DNA from: Brevibacillus brevis
GTDB taxonomy: Bacteria > Bacillota > Bacilli > Brevibacillales > Brevibacillaceae
Direction: 5' to 3'
DNA: 64,000 bases
Assembly: GCF_031583145.1 (NCBI RefSeq)
Contig: NZ_CP134050.1
Coordinates: forward strand, 2,555,501-2,619,500
The position numbers and the translations under genes were made by a program. Below, one piece after another: positions 26,416-34,592 of this stretch (the stretch's first letter is position 1; each line of letters opens with the position of its first letter). Below the pieces are notes generated by a model. That model was not told where the DNA came from, searched no databases, and worked only from the letters and a program-made list of their open reading frames with translations.

Positions 26416-27837
26416 ATGTCTCAAGAGTTTGACCTGGTCGTTTTGGGCGGCGGAACCGGGGGCTACGTGGCAGCCATACGCGCTTCGCAGCTCGGGATGA
26501 AGGTGGCGATCGTCGAAAAGGAAAAGCTCGGCGGCACCTGCCTGCATCGCGGCTGCATTCCATCCAAAGCGCTGTTGCGCAGCGCCGAGGTCTTCGCCAC
26601 TTTGAAGGAAGCAGACAAGTTCGGAGTCACTGCGGGCGATGTCGGCTACGATTTTGCCAAGATCCAGGGCCGCAAGCAAGGGATTATCGACCAGCTGTAC
26701 AAAGGAATCCAGTATTTGATGAAAAAAGGAAGCATTACAGTCTTCGAAGGATTCGGCCGCGTCATGGGTCCATCGATCTTTTCCCCGCAAGCGGGGGCCG
26801 TCCGCATCGAAAAGGAAAACGGGGAACAGGAGATGATCGTTCCGCGGTTTCTTCTGCTTGCGACAGGATCGCGTCCGCGCACGCTCCCGGGCCTTGCCAT
26901 TGATGGCTCCTATGTGGTCACCAGCGATGAGGCCCTGCAATGGGAGGAGCTGCCGAAATCGGTCGTCATCGTAGGCGGCGGCGTGATCGGCATCGAATGG
27001 GCGTCCATGCTGAACGACTTCGGTGTGGAGGTCACGGTAGTCGAGTATGCGGATCGCATTCTCCCGCTGGAAGACGAGGAAGTGAGCAAGGAAATGGCTC
27101 GCCTCCTGAAGAAGCGGAAGGTCAATATCGTCACGTCGGCAAAGGTTTTGCCCGAGTCGCTGGAGAAAGGCGAGGGGCGCATCATGATCCAGGCGGAGAC
27201 AGCGGACGGCGTGCATTCGTTCGAAGCCCAGAAGCTGCTTGTTTCGGTCGGTCGTCAGGCCAATGTCGAGAACATCGGTCTGGAAGCGACGGAGATCAAA
27301 GTAGAGCGTGGGGCCGTTGTCGTGAACGAGTTTTATCAGACAGCCGAGCCGCACATTTACGCGATCGGCGATATGATCGGCGGCCTGCAGCTTGCCCATG
27401 TGGCATCCCACGAAGGGATTTTGGCTGTAGAGCACATGGCTGGTCAGCATCCTCATCCGATGGACTACACGAAAGTTCCCAAATGCACGTACAGCCGTCC
27501 CGAAGTGGCCAATGTCGGCCTGACGGAAAAAGAAGCACGGGAGCAGGGGTATGACGTAAAAGTCGGGAAATTCAGCTTCAAGCCGTTGGGAAAAGCGCTT
27601 GTGCACGGCGAGAACGATGGCTTCGTCAAAGTCGTGGCGGATGCCAAGACCAATGATCTGCTCGGCGTTCACATGATAGGGCCGCACGTGACGGACATGA
27701 TTTCCGAAGCGGGCCTGGCCCGCGTACTGGACGCTACCCCGTGGGAGATCGGGATGGCGATCCATCCGCATCCGACTCTCTCGGAAGCGTTGATGGAAGC
27801 AGCGCTGGCGGTCGACGGCAAAGCGATTCACAATTAG
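26416..27837 (+). CDS. lpdV: Dihydrolipoyl dehydrogenase of the branched-chain keto acid dehydrogenase complex (E3)
   Basis: FAD enzyme that reoxidises the lipoamide of E2 with NAD. The 473-aa protein has the FAD fingerprint LGGGTGGYVAAIRASQLG (about residue 8), the redox disulfide GGTCLHRGCIPSK (about 40), the NAD fingerprint VIVGGGVIGIEWASML (about 190) and the C-terminal His-Glu pair HPHPTLSE. ATG 26416 lies 8 bp after AAGGAGA. The 16-bp gap to bkdAA indicates one operon. Confidence 0.94.
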   Translation: MSQEFDLVVLGGGTGGYVAAIRASQLGMKVAIVEKEKLGGTCLHRGCIPSKALLRSAEVFATLKEADKFGVTAGDVGYDFAKIQGRKQGIIDQLYKGIQYLMKKGSITVFEGFGRVMGPSIFSPQAGAVRIEKENGEQEMIVPRFLLLATGSRPRTLPGLAIDGSYVVTSDEALQWEELPKSVVIVGGGVIGIEWASMLNDFGVEVTVVEYADRILPLEDEEVSKEMARLLKKRKVNIVTSAKVLPESLEKGEGRIMIQAETADGVHSFEAQKLLVSVGRQANVENIGLEATEIKVERGAVVVNEFYQTAEPHIYAIGDMIGGLQLAHVASHEGILAVEHMAGQHPHPMDYTKVPKCTYSRPEVANVGLTEKEAREQGYDVKVGKFSFKPLGKALVHGENDGFVKVVADAKTNDLLGVHMIGPHVTDMISEAGLARVLDATPWEIGMAIHPHPTLSEALMEAALAVDGKAIHN

Positions 27838-27852
27838 CGAGGGGGCAATGGG

Positions 27853-28845
27853 ATGACAACCAAGCGGCACGAACAAGTTGGTTTGACGGACGCGCAAGTC
27901 CTTGACATGTACTATTACATGCTGTTGGCGCGGAAGATCGACGAGCGTCAATGGCTGTTGAACCGGGCGGGCAAAGTTCCGTTCGTAATTTCTTGCCAAG
28001 GCCAGGAAGCTGCCCAGGTCGGTGCGGCTTTCGCTTTGGAGACGGGGAAAGACTACCTGTGCCCCTACTACCGCGACCTCGGACTGGTGCTCGTGTTTGG
28101 ACAGACAGCCCGCGACTGCATGCTGTCGGCGTTCGCGAAAGCGGAGGATCCGAACAGTGGCGGACGCCAAATGCCGGGTCACTTTGGCGGCAAAAAATAC
28201 AACATTTTGACCGGGTCCAGTCCAGTGACGACCCAGGTGCCGCACGCAGTCGGCATGGCGTTGGCCGGAAGAATGCAGCAAAAGGATTTCGTCGTGTACA
28301 CCTCGTTCGGCGAAGGGTCCAGCAACCAGGGGGATTTCCACGAAGGGGCCAACTTTGCAGGGGTACACAAGCTCCCGGTCATCTTTTTCTGTGAGAACAA
28401 CAAATACGCGATCTCGGTGCCGCTGAAAAAGCAGCTGGCATGCGAGAGCGTGGCTGACCGTGCGATCGGATACGGCTTCCCCGGCGTAAGCGTGGACGGG
28501 AATGACCCGATCGAGGTATACCGTGTCATGAAAGAAGCGGTAGAACGTGCCCGCAGAGGCGACGGACCTACCTTGATCGAAGCGGTCATGTACCGTCTCG
28601 TTCCGCACTCCAGTGACGACGATGATCGGGTATACCGGACCCGCGAGGAAGTCGAGGAAGCGAAGAAAAAAGATCCGCTGATCGTATTCGCCGCGTACTT
28701 GCGGGAAGTCGGCCTGCTGGATGAAAACACCGAGCAAGATATGCTGGCCCGCGTGCAGCTGGAAGTGGACGAGGCGACGGAGTACGCAGAAAATGCGCCG
28801 TATCCGGCGCCGGAATCGACACTGACACACGTATACGGGAAATAA
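27853..28845 (+). CDS. bkdAA: Branched-chain 2-oxo acid dehydrogenase E1 alpha subunit
   Basis: Thiamine-diphosphate subunit that decarboxylates branched-chain keto acids and passes the acyl group to lipoyl-E2. The 330-aa protein has YYRDLGLVLVFGQ, the TPP motif GEGSSNQGDFHEGANFAGVH (about residue 155) with ENNKYAISVP after it, and the phosphorylation-loop-like YRLVPHSSDDDDR. GGGGGC precedes ATG 27853. It is followed after 12 bp by bkdAB. Confidence 0.95.
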   Translation: MTTKRHEQVGLTDAQVLDMYYYMLLARKIDERQWLLNRAGKVPFVISCQGQEAAQVGAAFALETGKDYLCPYYRDLGLVLVFGQTARDCMLSAFAKAEDPNSGGRQMPGHFGGKKYNILTGSSPVTTQVPHAVGMALAGRMQQKDFVVYTSFGEGSSNQGDFHEGANFAGVHKLPVIFFCENNKYAISVPLKKQLACESVADRAIGYGFPGVSVDGNDPIEVYRVMKEAVERARRGDGPTLIEAVMYRLVPHSSDDDDRVYRTREEVEEAKKKDPLIVFAAYLREVGLLDENTEQDMLARVQLEVDEATEYAENAPYPAPESTLTHVYGK

Positions 28846-28857
28846 GGGGGGAGCCTG

Positions 28858-29841
28858 ATGGCAGTCATCTCGTTTATTGATGCGATCACGATGGCGATGC
28901 GCGAAGAAATGCGTCGCGATTCGAATGTATTTGTCCTCGGAGAAGACGTCGGTGTGCGCGGCGGTGTATTCCGGGCCACCGTAGGTTTGATCGAAGAGTT
29001 CGGAGAGGAACGGGTCATCGACACGCCGCTGGCTGAATCGGCCATCGTCGGGGTCGGGATTGGCGCTGCTGCTTACGGCATGCGTCCGATCGCCGAGATC
29101 CAGTTCGCCGACTTTATCATGCCGGCAGTCAACCAGATCGTCAGTGAGGCGGCGAAAATGCGCTACCGCTCCAACAACGACTGGAATTGCCCGATTACGA
29201 TCCGGGCGCCGTTTGGCGGCGGAGTGCACGGCGCGCTTTACCACTCGCAATCGGTGGAGGCCATGTTTACCAACATTCCTGGCTTGAAGGTCGTGGCTCC
29301 TTCTACGCCGTACGATGCGAAAGGCCTGCTCAAGGCGGCGATCCGTGATGACGATCCGGTCCTGTTTTTTGAACACAAGCGCTGCTATCGCCTGATCAAA
29401 GGCGAAGTGCCTGAGCACGATTACGTGCTGCCGATCGGCAAGGCGGACGTCAAGCGGGAAGGGACAGACATTACCGTCATTTCGTACGGATTGGCCCTGC
29501 ATTTTTGTCTCCAGGCGGCCGAAAAGCTGGCGCAGGAAGGGATCAGTGCCCATGTCCTCGATTTGCGGACACTTTATCCGCTGGACAAAGAGGCGATCGC
29601 GGAGGCTGCTTCCAAGACAGGCAAAGTCTTGATCGTACACGAAGACAACAAGGAAGGCGGCGTCGGAGGCGAAGTGGCGGCAATTATCGCCGAGCAGTGC
29701 CTGTTTGAGCTGGATGCCCCGATCAAACGACTGTGTGGTCCTGATGTTCCGGCTATGCCGTACAGCCCGCCGATGGAAAAATACTTTATGCTGAACCCGG
29801 ATAAAGTGCTGGAAGCAATGCGGGAGTTGGCTCACTTTTAA
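28858..29841 (+). CDS. bkdAB: Branched-chain 2-oxo acid dehydrogenase E1 beta subunit
   Basis: The 327-aa partner of BkdAA, forming the alpha2-beta2 E1. It shows GEDVGVRGGVFRAT (about residue 25), DTPLAESAIVGVGIGAA, EIQFADFIMPAVNQI and the C-terminal transketolase domain (from about 200). AAGGGGGGAG precedes the ATG. The order E3-E1alpha-E1beta-E2 is the same as in B. subtilis. Confidence 0.95.
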   Translation: MAVISFIDAITMAMREEMRRDSNVFVLGEDVGVRGGVFRATVGLIEEFGEERVIDTPLAESAIVGVGIGAAAYGMRPIAEIQFADFIMPAVNQIVSEAAKMRYRSNNDWNCPITIRAPFGGGVHGALYHSQSVEAMFTNIPGLKVVAPSTPYDAKGLLKAAIRDDDPVLFFEHKRCYRLIKGEVPEHDYVLPIGKADVKREGTDITVISYGLALHFCLQAAEKLAQEGISAHVLDLRTLYPLDKEAIAEAASKTGKVLIVHEDNKEGGVGGEVAAIIAEQCLFELDAPIKRLCGPDVPAMPYSPPMEKYFMLNPDKVLEAMRELAHF

Positions 29842-29859
29842 GGCGAGGAGGACCTAGTC

Positions 29860-31203
29860 ATGGCAACAAAAGTGCTAATGCCCCAGCTCGGAGAGAGCGT
29901 AACCGAGGGCACGATCAGCAAATGGCTGGTCAAAGTAGGGGATACGGTCAAAAAGTACGATCCGCTGGCGGAAGTGACCACGGACAAAGTCAACGCCGAA
30001 GTGCCTTCGACCGTATCGGGAACAGTGACTGAAATCGTCGTGCCGGAGGGTGAAACCGTCGCGATCGGCACGCTGATTCTCTATATCGAAGAGAGCGGTG
30101 CGGCTGGCGAAACCGTCGCGGCCGCCCCTGCCCAGACGCCGCCGGCAACTGAGGCGGTAGCGGCAGCAGCTACCCAGCAGGCCGCACCACAGGCAGGTGC
30201 GCCCGTCTCGAGGGCTGTGGAGCCACATGCAACGAAGCAGCGGTATTCACCTGCAGTCATGGCGCTCTCCCAAGAGCACGGGATCGATCTGTCCCGCGTG
30301 ACGGGAACAGGCGCAGGCGGACGGGTGACGCGGAAGGACGTACAGGCGATTATCGACGCAGGAGGGCAAAAGCCTCAGCAAGAACAATCAGAGATCAGCC
30401 GAGCAGGGCAAGAGGCTACCGCAGCACCTGCTCCGCAAGTTCCCGCCAGCAGCGCGCCATCCGCGCCAGCAGCACCGGCAGCGAATGTGGACATTCCGGT
30501 TGCGAGCGGCGACGAGATTATAGCGGTGACACCGATTCGCCGGACGATCGCCAGCCGGATGGTGCAAAGCAAGCACGATGCCCCGCACGCCTGGACGATG
30601 GTAGAGGTAGACGTCACCAACCTCGTCAACTTCCGCAATCAGGCCAAGGCGGAATTCGCCAGGAAAGAAGGGCTCAACCTCACTTTCTTGCCGTTCTTCA
30701 TCAAGGCCGTCGTTGAAGCGTTGAAAGAGTACCCGATGATCAATTCGACCTGGGCGGGTGACAAAATCATCGTCAAGAAAAACATCAACATCTCGATCGC
30801 TGTGGCGACGGAGGATGCTCTCTACGTACCGGTGATCAAGGACGCCGATCAAAAATCCATTCTCGGCATTGCCAAGGCTGTAGACGATCTGGCCACGCGC
30901 ACCCGCGCTGGCAAGCTTACGATGGACGACATGACCGGTGGGACCTTTACGGTCAACAATACGGGTTCGTTCGGCTCGATCCAGTCCCAGCCGATTATCA
31001 ATTCACCGCAAGCGGCGATTCTCAGTGTGGAATCGATCGTGAAGCGTCCTGTGGTGATCAACGACATGATCGCCATTCGCTCCATGGTGAATCTGTGCAT
31101 GTCGCTTGACCATCGCGTGCTCGACGGGCTCATCTGCGGGCGCTTCCTGCAGAGCGTCAAGCAAAAGGTGGAGAGCATCGGACCAGACACCAAGCTTTAT
31201 TAA
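29860..31203 (+). CDS. bkdB: Branched-chain 2-oxo acid dehydrogenase E2, lipoamide acyltransferase
   Basis: Core of the complex, transferring the branched acyl group to CoA; its products prime iso- and anteiso-fatty acid synthesis. The 447-aa protein has one lipoyl domain (residues 1-76, lipoyl Lys in VTTDKVNAEVP), an Ala/Pro/Gln-rich linker, a peripheral-subunit-binding domain (about 124-160, RYSPAVMALSQEHGIDLS), a second Ala/Pro linker, and the catalytic domain with SLDHRVLDGL near the end. A terminator follows, closing the operon. Confidence 0.95.
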   Translation: MATKVLMPQLGESVTEGTISKWLVKVGDTVKKYDPLAEVTTDKVNAEVPSTVSGTVTEIVVPEGETVAIGTLILYIEESGAAGETVAAAPAQTPPATEAVAAAATQQAAPQAGAPVSRAVEPHATKQRYSPAVMALSQEHGIDLSRVTGTGAGGRVTRKDVQAIIDAGGQKPQQEQSEISRAGQEATAAPAPQVPASSAPSAPAAPAANVDIPVASGDEIIAVTPIRRTIASRMVQSKHDAPHAWTMVEVDVTNLVNFRNQAKAEFARKEGLNLTFLPFFIKAVVEALKEYPMINSTWAGDKIIVKKNINISIAVATEDALYVPVIKDADQKSILGIAKAVDDLATRTRAGKLTMDDMTGGTFTVNNTGSFGSIQSQPIINSPQAAILSVESIVKRPVVINDMIAIRSMVNLCMSLDHRVLDGLICGRFLQSVKQKVESIGPDTKLY

Positions 31204-31210
31204 CCCCTGG

Positions 31211-31242
31211 AACCAGGCGAGAACAGCTGCCTGGTTCTTTTG
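31211..31242 (+). terminator. Intrinsic terminator of the bkd operon
   Basis: AACCAGGC (31211-31218) pairs with GCCTGGTT (31229-31236) and is followed by CTTTTG. Downstream, up to 31447, no firm promoter was found; TAAACT (31386-31391) is only a weak -10, and ATTTGC/GCAAAT inverted repeats near the next ribosome site could fold. Confidence 0.8.
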
Positions 31243-31447
31243 TGTCGGCTGGACAAGTCCGTAAAAAATTTGAATGACGGCCCGCCTTCCGTGTAACTTT
31301 TTGGCGAATGCCTTCGTCTTAGCAAATGTAAGCAAGGAGTCTATCATTTTCCGTAGAATACATTTCCTCTGTTATTCATTTATGGTAAACTGATAGCGAT
31401 TTGCTAGAGAAACTTTCCTGATTTTAGGCAAATATGGGAGGAAAACT

Positions 31448-33622
31448 ATGGAGAAGAGCAAGAAAGCACTGCCGATCGTGCTGGCATCCGCACTGGCGGC
31501 AACCCCGTTGGTCGTAGCGCCAAACCAGGCGAGCGCGTTGACAGATGTGAGCGTCACCGCCGACGACAACACGGCAGGGGAAAATAGCGAGTACGAGATT
31601 GAATTTACCCCGGAAGAGGATCTTGATACCGGAGATATCATTTATATCAAATTCGACTCTGACTACGACGTCGACAAAGACATCAGCGAAGACGATATCG
31701 ATGCGGATTTTGACATCAAGAGTGTAAAAGTTAACGGTAAGGTAATCGAGATCAAAATCGACGATGAAATTAGTGCAGACGATGACGTTTCGCTTACCAT
31801 CTCGGACGGCATTACAAACCCGGATGATGATGGCACCTATAAAGTAGGCGTACAGACAACAAATGAAAAAGGCTACGAGTACGACGACGTAAAAATCAAG
31901 GAAGACGGCGGTTCGAAGAATAGCAGCAGCTCCGGCAAGTTCGCCGTTGATGTCAGCAGCAAGGCCGGTGGCGACAAGGTGTCCATCGAGCTTGGCGACT
32001 TCGACCTCAAGGGCAGCAGCGAGCTGGAGACAGGTGAGACCATCACCGTCATCTTCCCGGATGAAGACATGCTGCCTAGCAGCATTGACGAGGCCGATGT
32101 GAAGGTAAACGGCAAAACCGCCAAGTCGGTTGACGTAGACGGCGACGAAGTGTCCATCGACGTGCCGAGCGGTGCCGACGGCGATGATTACATCAATCTC
32201 GAGTTCCTGAAATCCGCAGGCATCACCAACCCGGATAAGGCTGACAAATACACGTTCAAGGTAAAATACGACGGCACTACATATACGTCGAAAGAGTTTG
32301 AAGTGACGAAATCCGGCTCCAGCTCCACCACGGAATCCGGGAACTACACGGTAAACCTATCGGATCCGGCTGCAGGCGCACGTTCCAGCTACATTTTCGA
32401 GACGGACTTCGGCAGCAAGGAACTGAAGGCTGATTCCGAGCTGGTCATCGAGTTCCCGTCTGCCGACATGGTTCCGGCGATTCTGTCGCCATCTGATTTC
32501 TCGATCAACGGGAAGACGGCGAAAAAAGTTGTGGCTTCGGGCAACAAGGTGTATATTACGACCCCTAGCAACTTCTCTTCGGACAGCGACGTGAAGGTGA
32601 CAGTTTCCTACACGGCATGGATCACGAATCCGAAGACGCCAGGCTCCTATACCTTGAAAACGACCGTCGCAGGCAAAACCATCGAGTCCAAATCGTTCTC
32701 GATCGGCGGCTCTTCTGTGAATCCGACGACGCCAACCACACCGACGGCTCCGACGACTCCTACGACCACCACGCCGGTCAACAACAGCACGGCTACCATT
32801 ACCCTGACCTCCAATGCGCTCGCCAAGCCGACTGGCGTCAATGTGGCGATCAAAGGGTTGGGTGTAGGACTTGCGAAACAGCGAGACTTCATCGAGCTGG
32901 TATTCCCGGCTGGCTACAAAGTGCCTGCTTACATCGCGCCTGCGAACATCACAGTCAATGGCGTAGCAGCAAACTACGTAGCGGTCCGCGGCCAAAACAT
33001 CCTGGTGTATCCTGCGCAAGACATTCCAGCCGCTACGGCAGCGACTGTCTCCATCAATGCAGCGGCGAACATCGTGAATCCGGCCGTGAAAAACGCGTAC
33101 AGCATTAGCGTGTACACATCGGAAGAGAAAGGGCTGCAATTTGCCCGCGCTGTGGGTGTGGGAATGCCGTCGCCTGCCCAACCGGTAGTGACGACGCCAA
33201 CTACTCCGACCACGACGACACCGACGACGCAGCAGCCGGCAGTGAATGTACCGGCCAACTCTGCGCTGTTCAAAGTCAACGTGAAGTCGTTTACCCTGCA
33301 CGGCAAAACGTACCCGCTGCAAGTAGCGCCTTATCTGGCAAACGGCAACACCACGATGGTTCCAGCGCAATTCTTCAAGGAAGCATTGGCGCTGACGACC
33401 CAATGGAACAACCAGTCCGTCGCGATCATCAGCGGGACGAAGGTGTTGAAATTCACCGTGGGATCCAGCAAAGCACGTGTTGGCAGCCAAGAAATCACAT
33501 TGCCAGCTCCTGTTGTCCTGAAAGACGGCATGCCGATGATTCCGGTCCGCTTTGTAACGGATAACCTCGGATACAAAGTAGGCTGGGATGCCAAGACATC
33601 CAGCGTGTACGTATACAAGTAA
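31448..33622 (+). CDS. Large secreted protein: four Ig-like repeats plus copper-amine-oxidase-N-type stalk domain
   Basis: A 724-aa exported protein with a signal peptide (residues 1-30, ending in NQASA). Four related beta-rich repeats follow, each ending in an I-T/V-NP signature at about residues 122, 259, 392 and 542. The first repeat is very acidic (runs of D and E). A Thr/Pro linker (PTTPTTPTAPTTPTTTTP) separates repeats three and four, and another precedes the C-terminal domain (about 620-724). That domain, with VPAQFFKEAL and MPMIPVRFVTDNLGY, matches the copper amine oxidase N-terminal/'stalk' family common on Bacillales envelopes. No LPXTG or SLH motif is seen. GGGAGG precedes the ATG. 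Role unknown, perhaps structural or adhesive. Confidence 0.85.
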   Translation: MEKSKKALPIVLASALAATPLVVAPNQASALTDVSVTADDNTAGENSEYEIEFTPEEDLDTGDIIYIKFDSDYDVDKDISEDDIDADFDIKSVKVNGKVIEIKIDDEISADDDVSLTISDGITNPDDDGTYKVGVQTTNEKGYEYDDVKIKEDGGSKNSSSSGKFAVDVSSKAGGDKVSIELGDFDLKGSSELETGETITVIFPDEDMLPSSIDEADVKVNGKTAKSVDVDGDEVSIDVPSGADGDDYINLEFLKSAGITNPDKADKYTFKVKYDGTTYTSKEFEVTKSGSSSTTESGNYTVNLSDPAAGARSSYIFETDFGSKELKADSELVIEFPSADMVPAILSPSDFSINGKTAKKVVASGNKVYITTPSNFSSDSDVKVTVSYTAWITNPKTPGSYTLKTTVAGKTIESKSFSIGGSSVNPTTPTTPTAPTTPTTTTPVNNSTATITLTSNALAKPTGVNVAIKGLGVGLAKQRDFIELVFPAGYKVPAYIAPANITVNGVAANYVAVRGQNILVYPAQDIPAATAATVSINAAANIVNPAVKNAYSISVYTSEEKGLQFARAVGVGMPSPAQPVVTTPTTPTTTTPTTQQPAVNVPANSALFKVNVKSFTLHGKTYPLQVAPYLANGNTTMVPAQFFKEALALTTQWNNQSVAIISGTKVLKFTVGSSKARVGSQEITLPAPVVLKDGMPMIPVRFVTDNLGYKVGWDAKTSSVYVYK

Positions 33623-33662
33623 GATCGAGATCGCGTCACATTTCGACGCGGCTTCGCGCAAA

Positions 33663-33700
33663 GAAAATCCCCCACGCCTCGAGCGTATGGGGGATTTTCT
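33663..33700. terminator. Bidirectional terminator between the secreted protein and the 27-aa peptide gene
   Basis: GAAAATCCCCCA pairs with TGGGGGATTTTC across a short GC-rich loop; T-rich flanks occur on both strands, so it can serve both convergent genes. Confidence 0.85.
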
Positions 33701-33710
33701 TCTTTTGTCG

Positions 33711-33794
33711 TTATTGGAAATAGAAGAAGGTCGGAACAACCAGAGAGAGGATAAGAATGCCAATCAAGATTTTGGCGACCAAGGATTGTTTCAT
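33711..33794 (-). CDS. 27-aa membrane miniprotein, Prli42-like candidate
   Basis: On the minus strand, AAAGGAGG is followed 8 bp later by ATG and 27 codons ending in TAA. The peptide begins MKQSLVAK, continues with one hydrophobic helix (ILIGILILSLVVPTFF) and ends YFQ: a basic N-terminus and a single membrane span. It lies between the bkd operon and a PepT-like peptidase gene, which, as I recall, is where the stressosome miniprotein gene prli42 of Listeria is found. The size, topology and position fit Prli42, but the sequence similarity is modest and could not be searched. A terminator follows directly. Confidence 0.6.
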   Translation of the reverse strand: MKQSLVAKILIGILILSLVVPTFFYFQ

Positions 33795-34063
33795 TGAGGC
33801 GATCCTCCTTTCTGTGCGGGAAAATGCGGTCCTCTATGGAAAAGGCAAGGTTTGCCTGTAGGAAGGTGTGGTAAAATGGAAGGGAACGCCTGCTGTCCCA
33901 ACTGGAAACAACTACATTTGATTGTACCGAATCGGACGAGGTGTGGCAACCGTTACTGTCCAAGACGCTTGCGGCGTCGCATCTGTGCGAGCGGCATACT
34001 TTCGCTGCGGTGTGGGACATAGGAGCCGGTTTTATCGAATTCGATGAGTAAAGGATGAGTGCC

Positions 34064-34495
34064 GTGAAAGCGCCGAATAAGATTGCCCACATCGGAATTG
34101 CTGTAAGACAGCTGGATGCGGTTTTGCCGTTTTACACGGAGCAGCTGGGATTGACCCTGCTCGGCATGGAGGAAGTAGCGAGTGAGCAGGTCAAAGTGGC
34201 GTTCCTGGAAATTGGCGAGAGCCGGATCGAACTTTTGGAACCCCTTTCTCCTCAGAGCCCGATTGCGACTTTCATCGAAAAGCGGGGAGAGGGCATCCAT
34301 CATATTGCGTTGGATGTAGACGATGTAGAGGAACGGTTGGCCAACCTGAAAGAGAACGGTGTGCCGTTGATCAACGACAAGCCGAAGGACGGGGCTCACC
34401 ACGCCCGAATCGGATTCTTGCACCCGAAAGCGGCGAACGGAGTCTTGTACGAGTTGTGCCAATATCCGAAAGAGGGAGAATCCGGCCACGAGTAA
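34064..34495 (+). CDS. mce: Methylmalonyl-CoA epimerase (VOC family)
   Basis: Converts (S)- to (R)-methylmalonyl-CoA in propionyl-CoA metabolism, which fits valine and isoleucine breakdown by the nearby bkd operon. The 143-aa protein has the metal ligands and motifs of the family: KIAHIGIAV (His about residue 8), the GEGIHHIALDVDDVEE segment (about 88) and GVLYELCQ (Glu ligand) near the end. GTG 34064 lies 8 bp after AAGGA; ATG 34055 is an alternative. In B. subtilis the equivalent yqjC is followed by a propionyl-CoA carboxylase gene (yqjD), absent here. Confidence 0.88.
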   Translation: MKAPNKIAHIGIAVRQLDAVLPFYTEQLGLTLLGMEEVASEQVKVAFLEIGESRIELLEPLSPQSPIATFIEKRGEGIHHIALDVDDVEERLANLKENGVPLINDKPKDGAHHARIGFLHPKAANGVLYELCQYPKEGESGHE

Positions 34496-34592
34496 GTTTG
34501 CGACGTTTACATGGTAGAAATATTTTTTTTGCGGTATACTTGAACTTGTGAATATGTACCAAAATCGGGCAATAATTCGGGAGGTTACTCGC

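Noticed and set aside
33873..34051. Open frame before mce that would read VWQPLLSKTLAASHLC onward
   Set aside because: About 60 codons are open but the only start is an internal GTG without a proper ribosome site; no recognisable family. Left as unexplained sequence.
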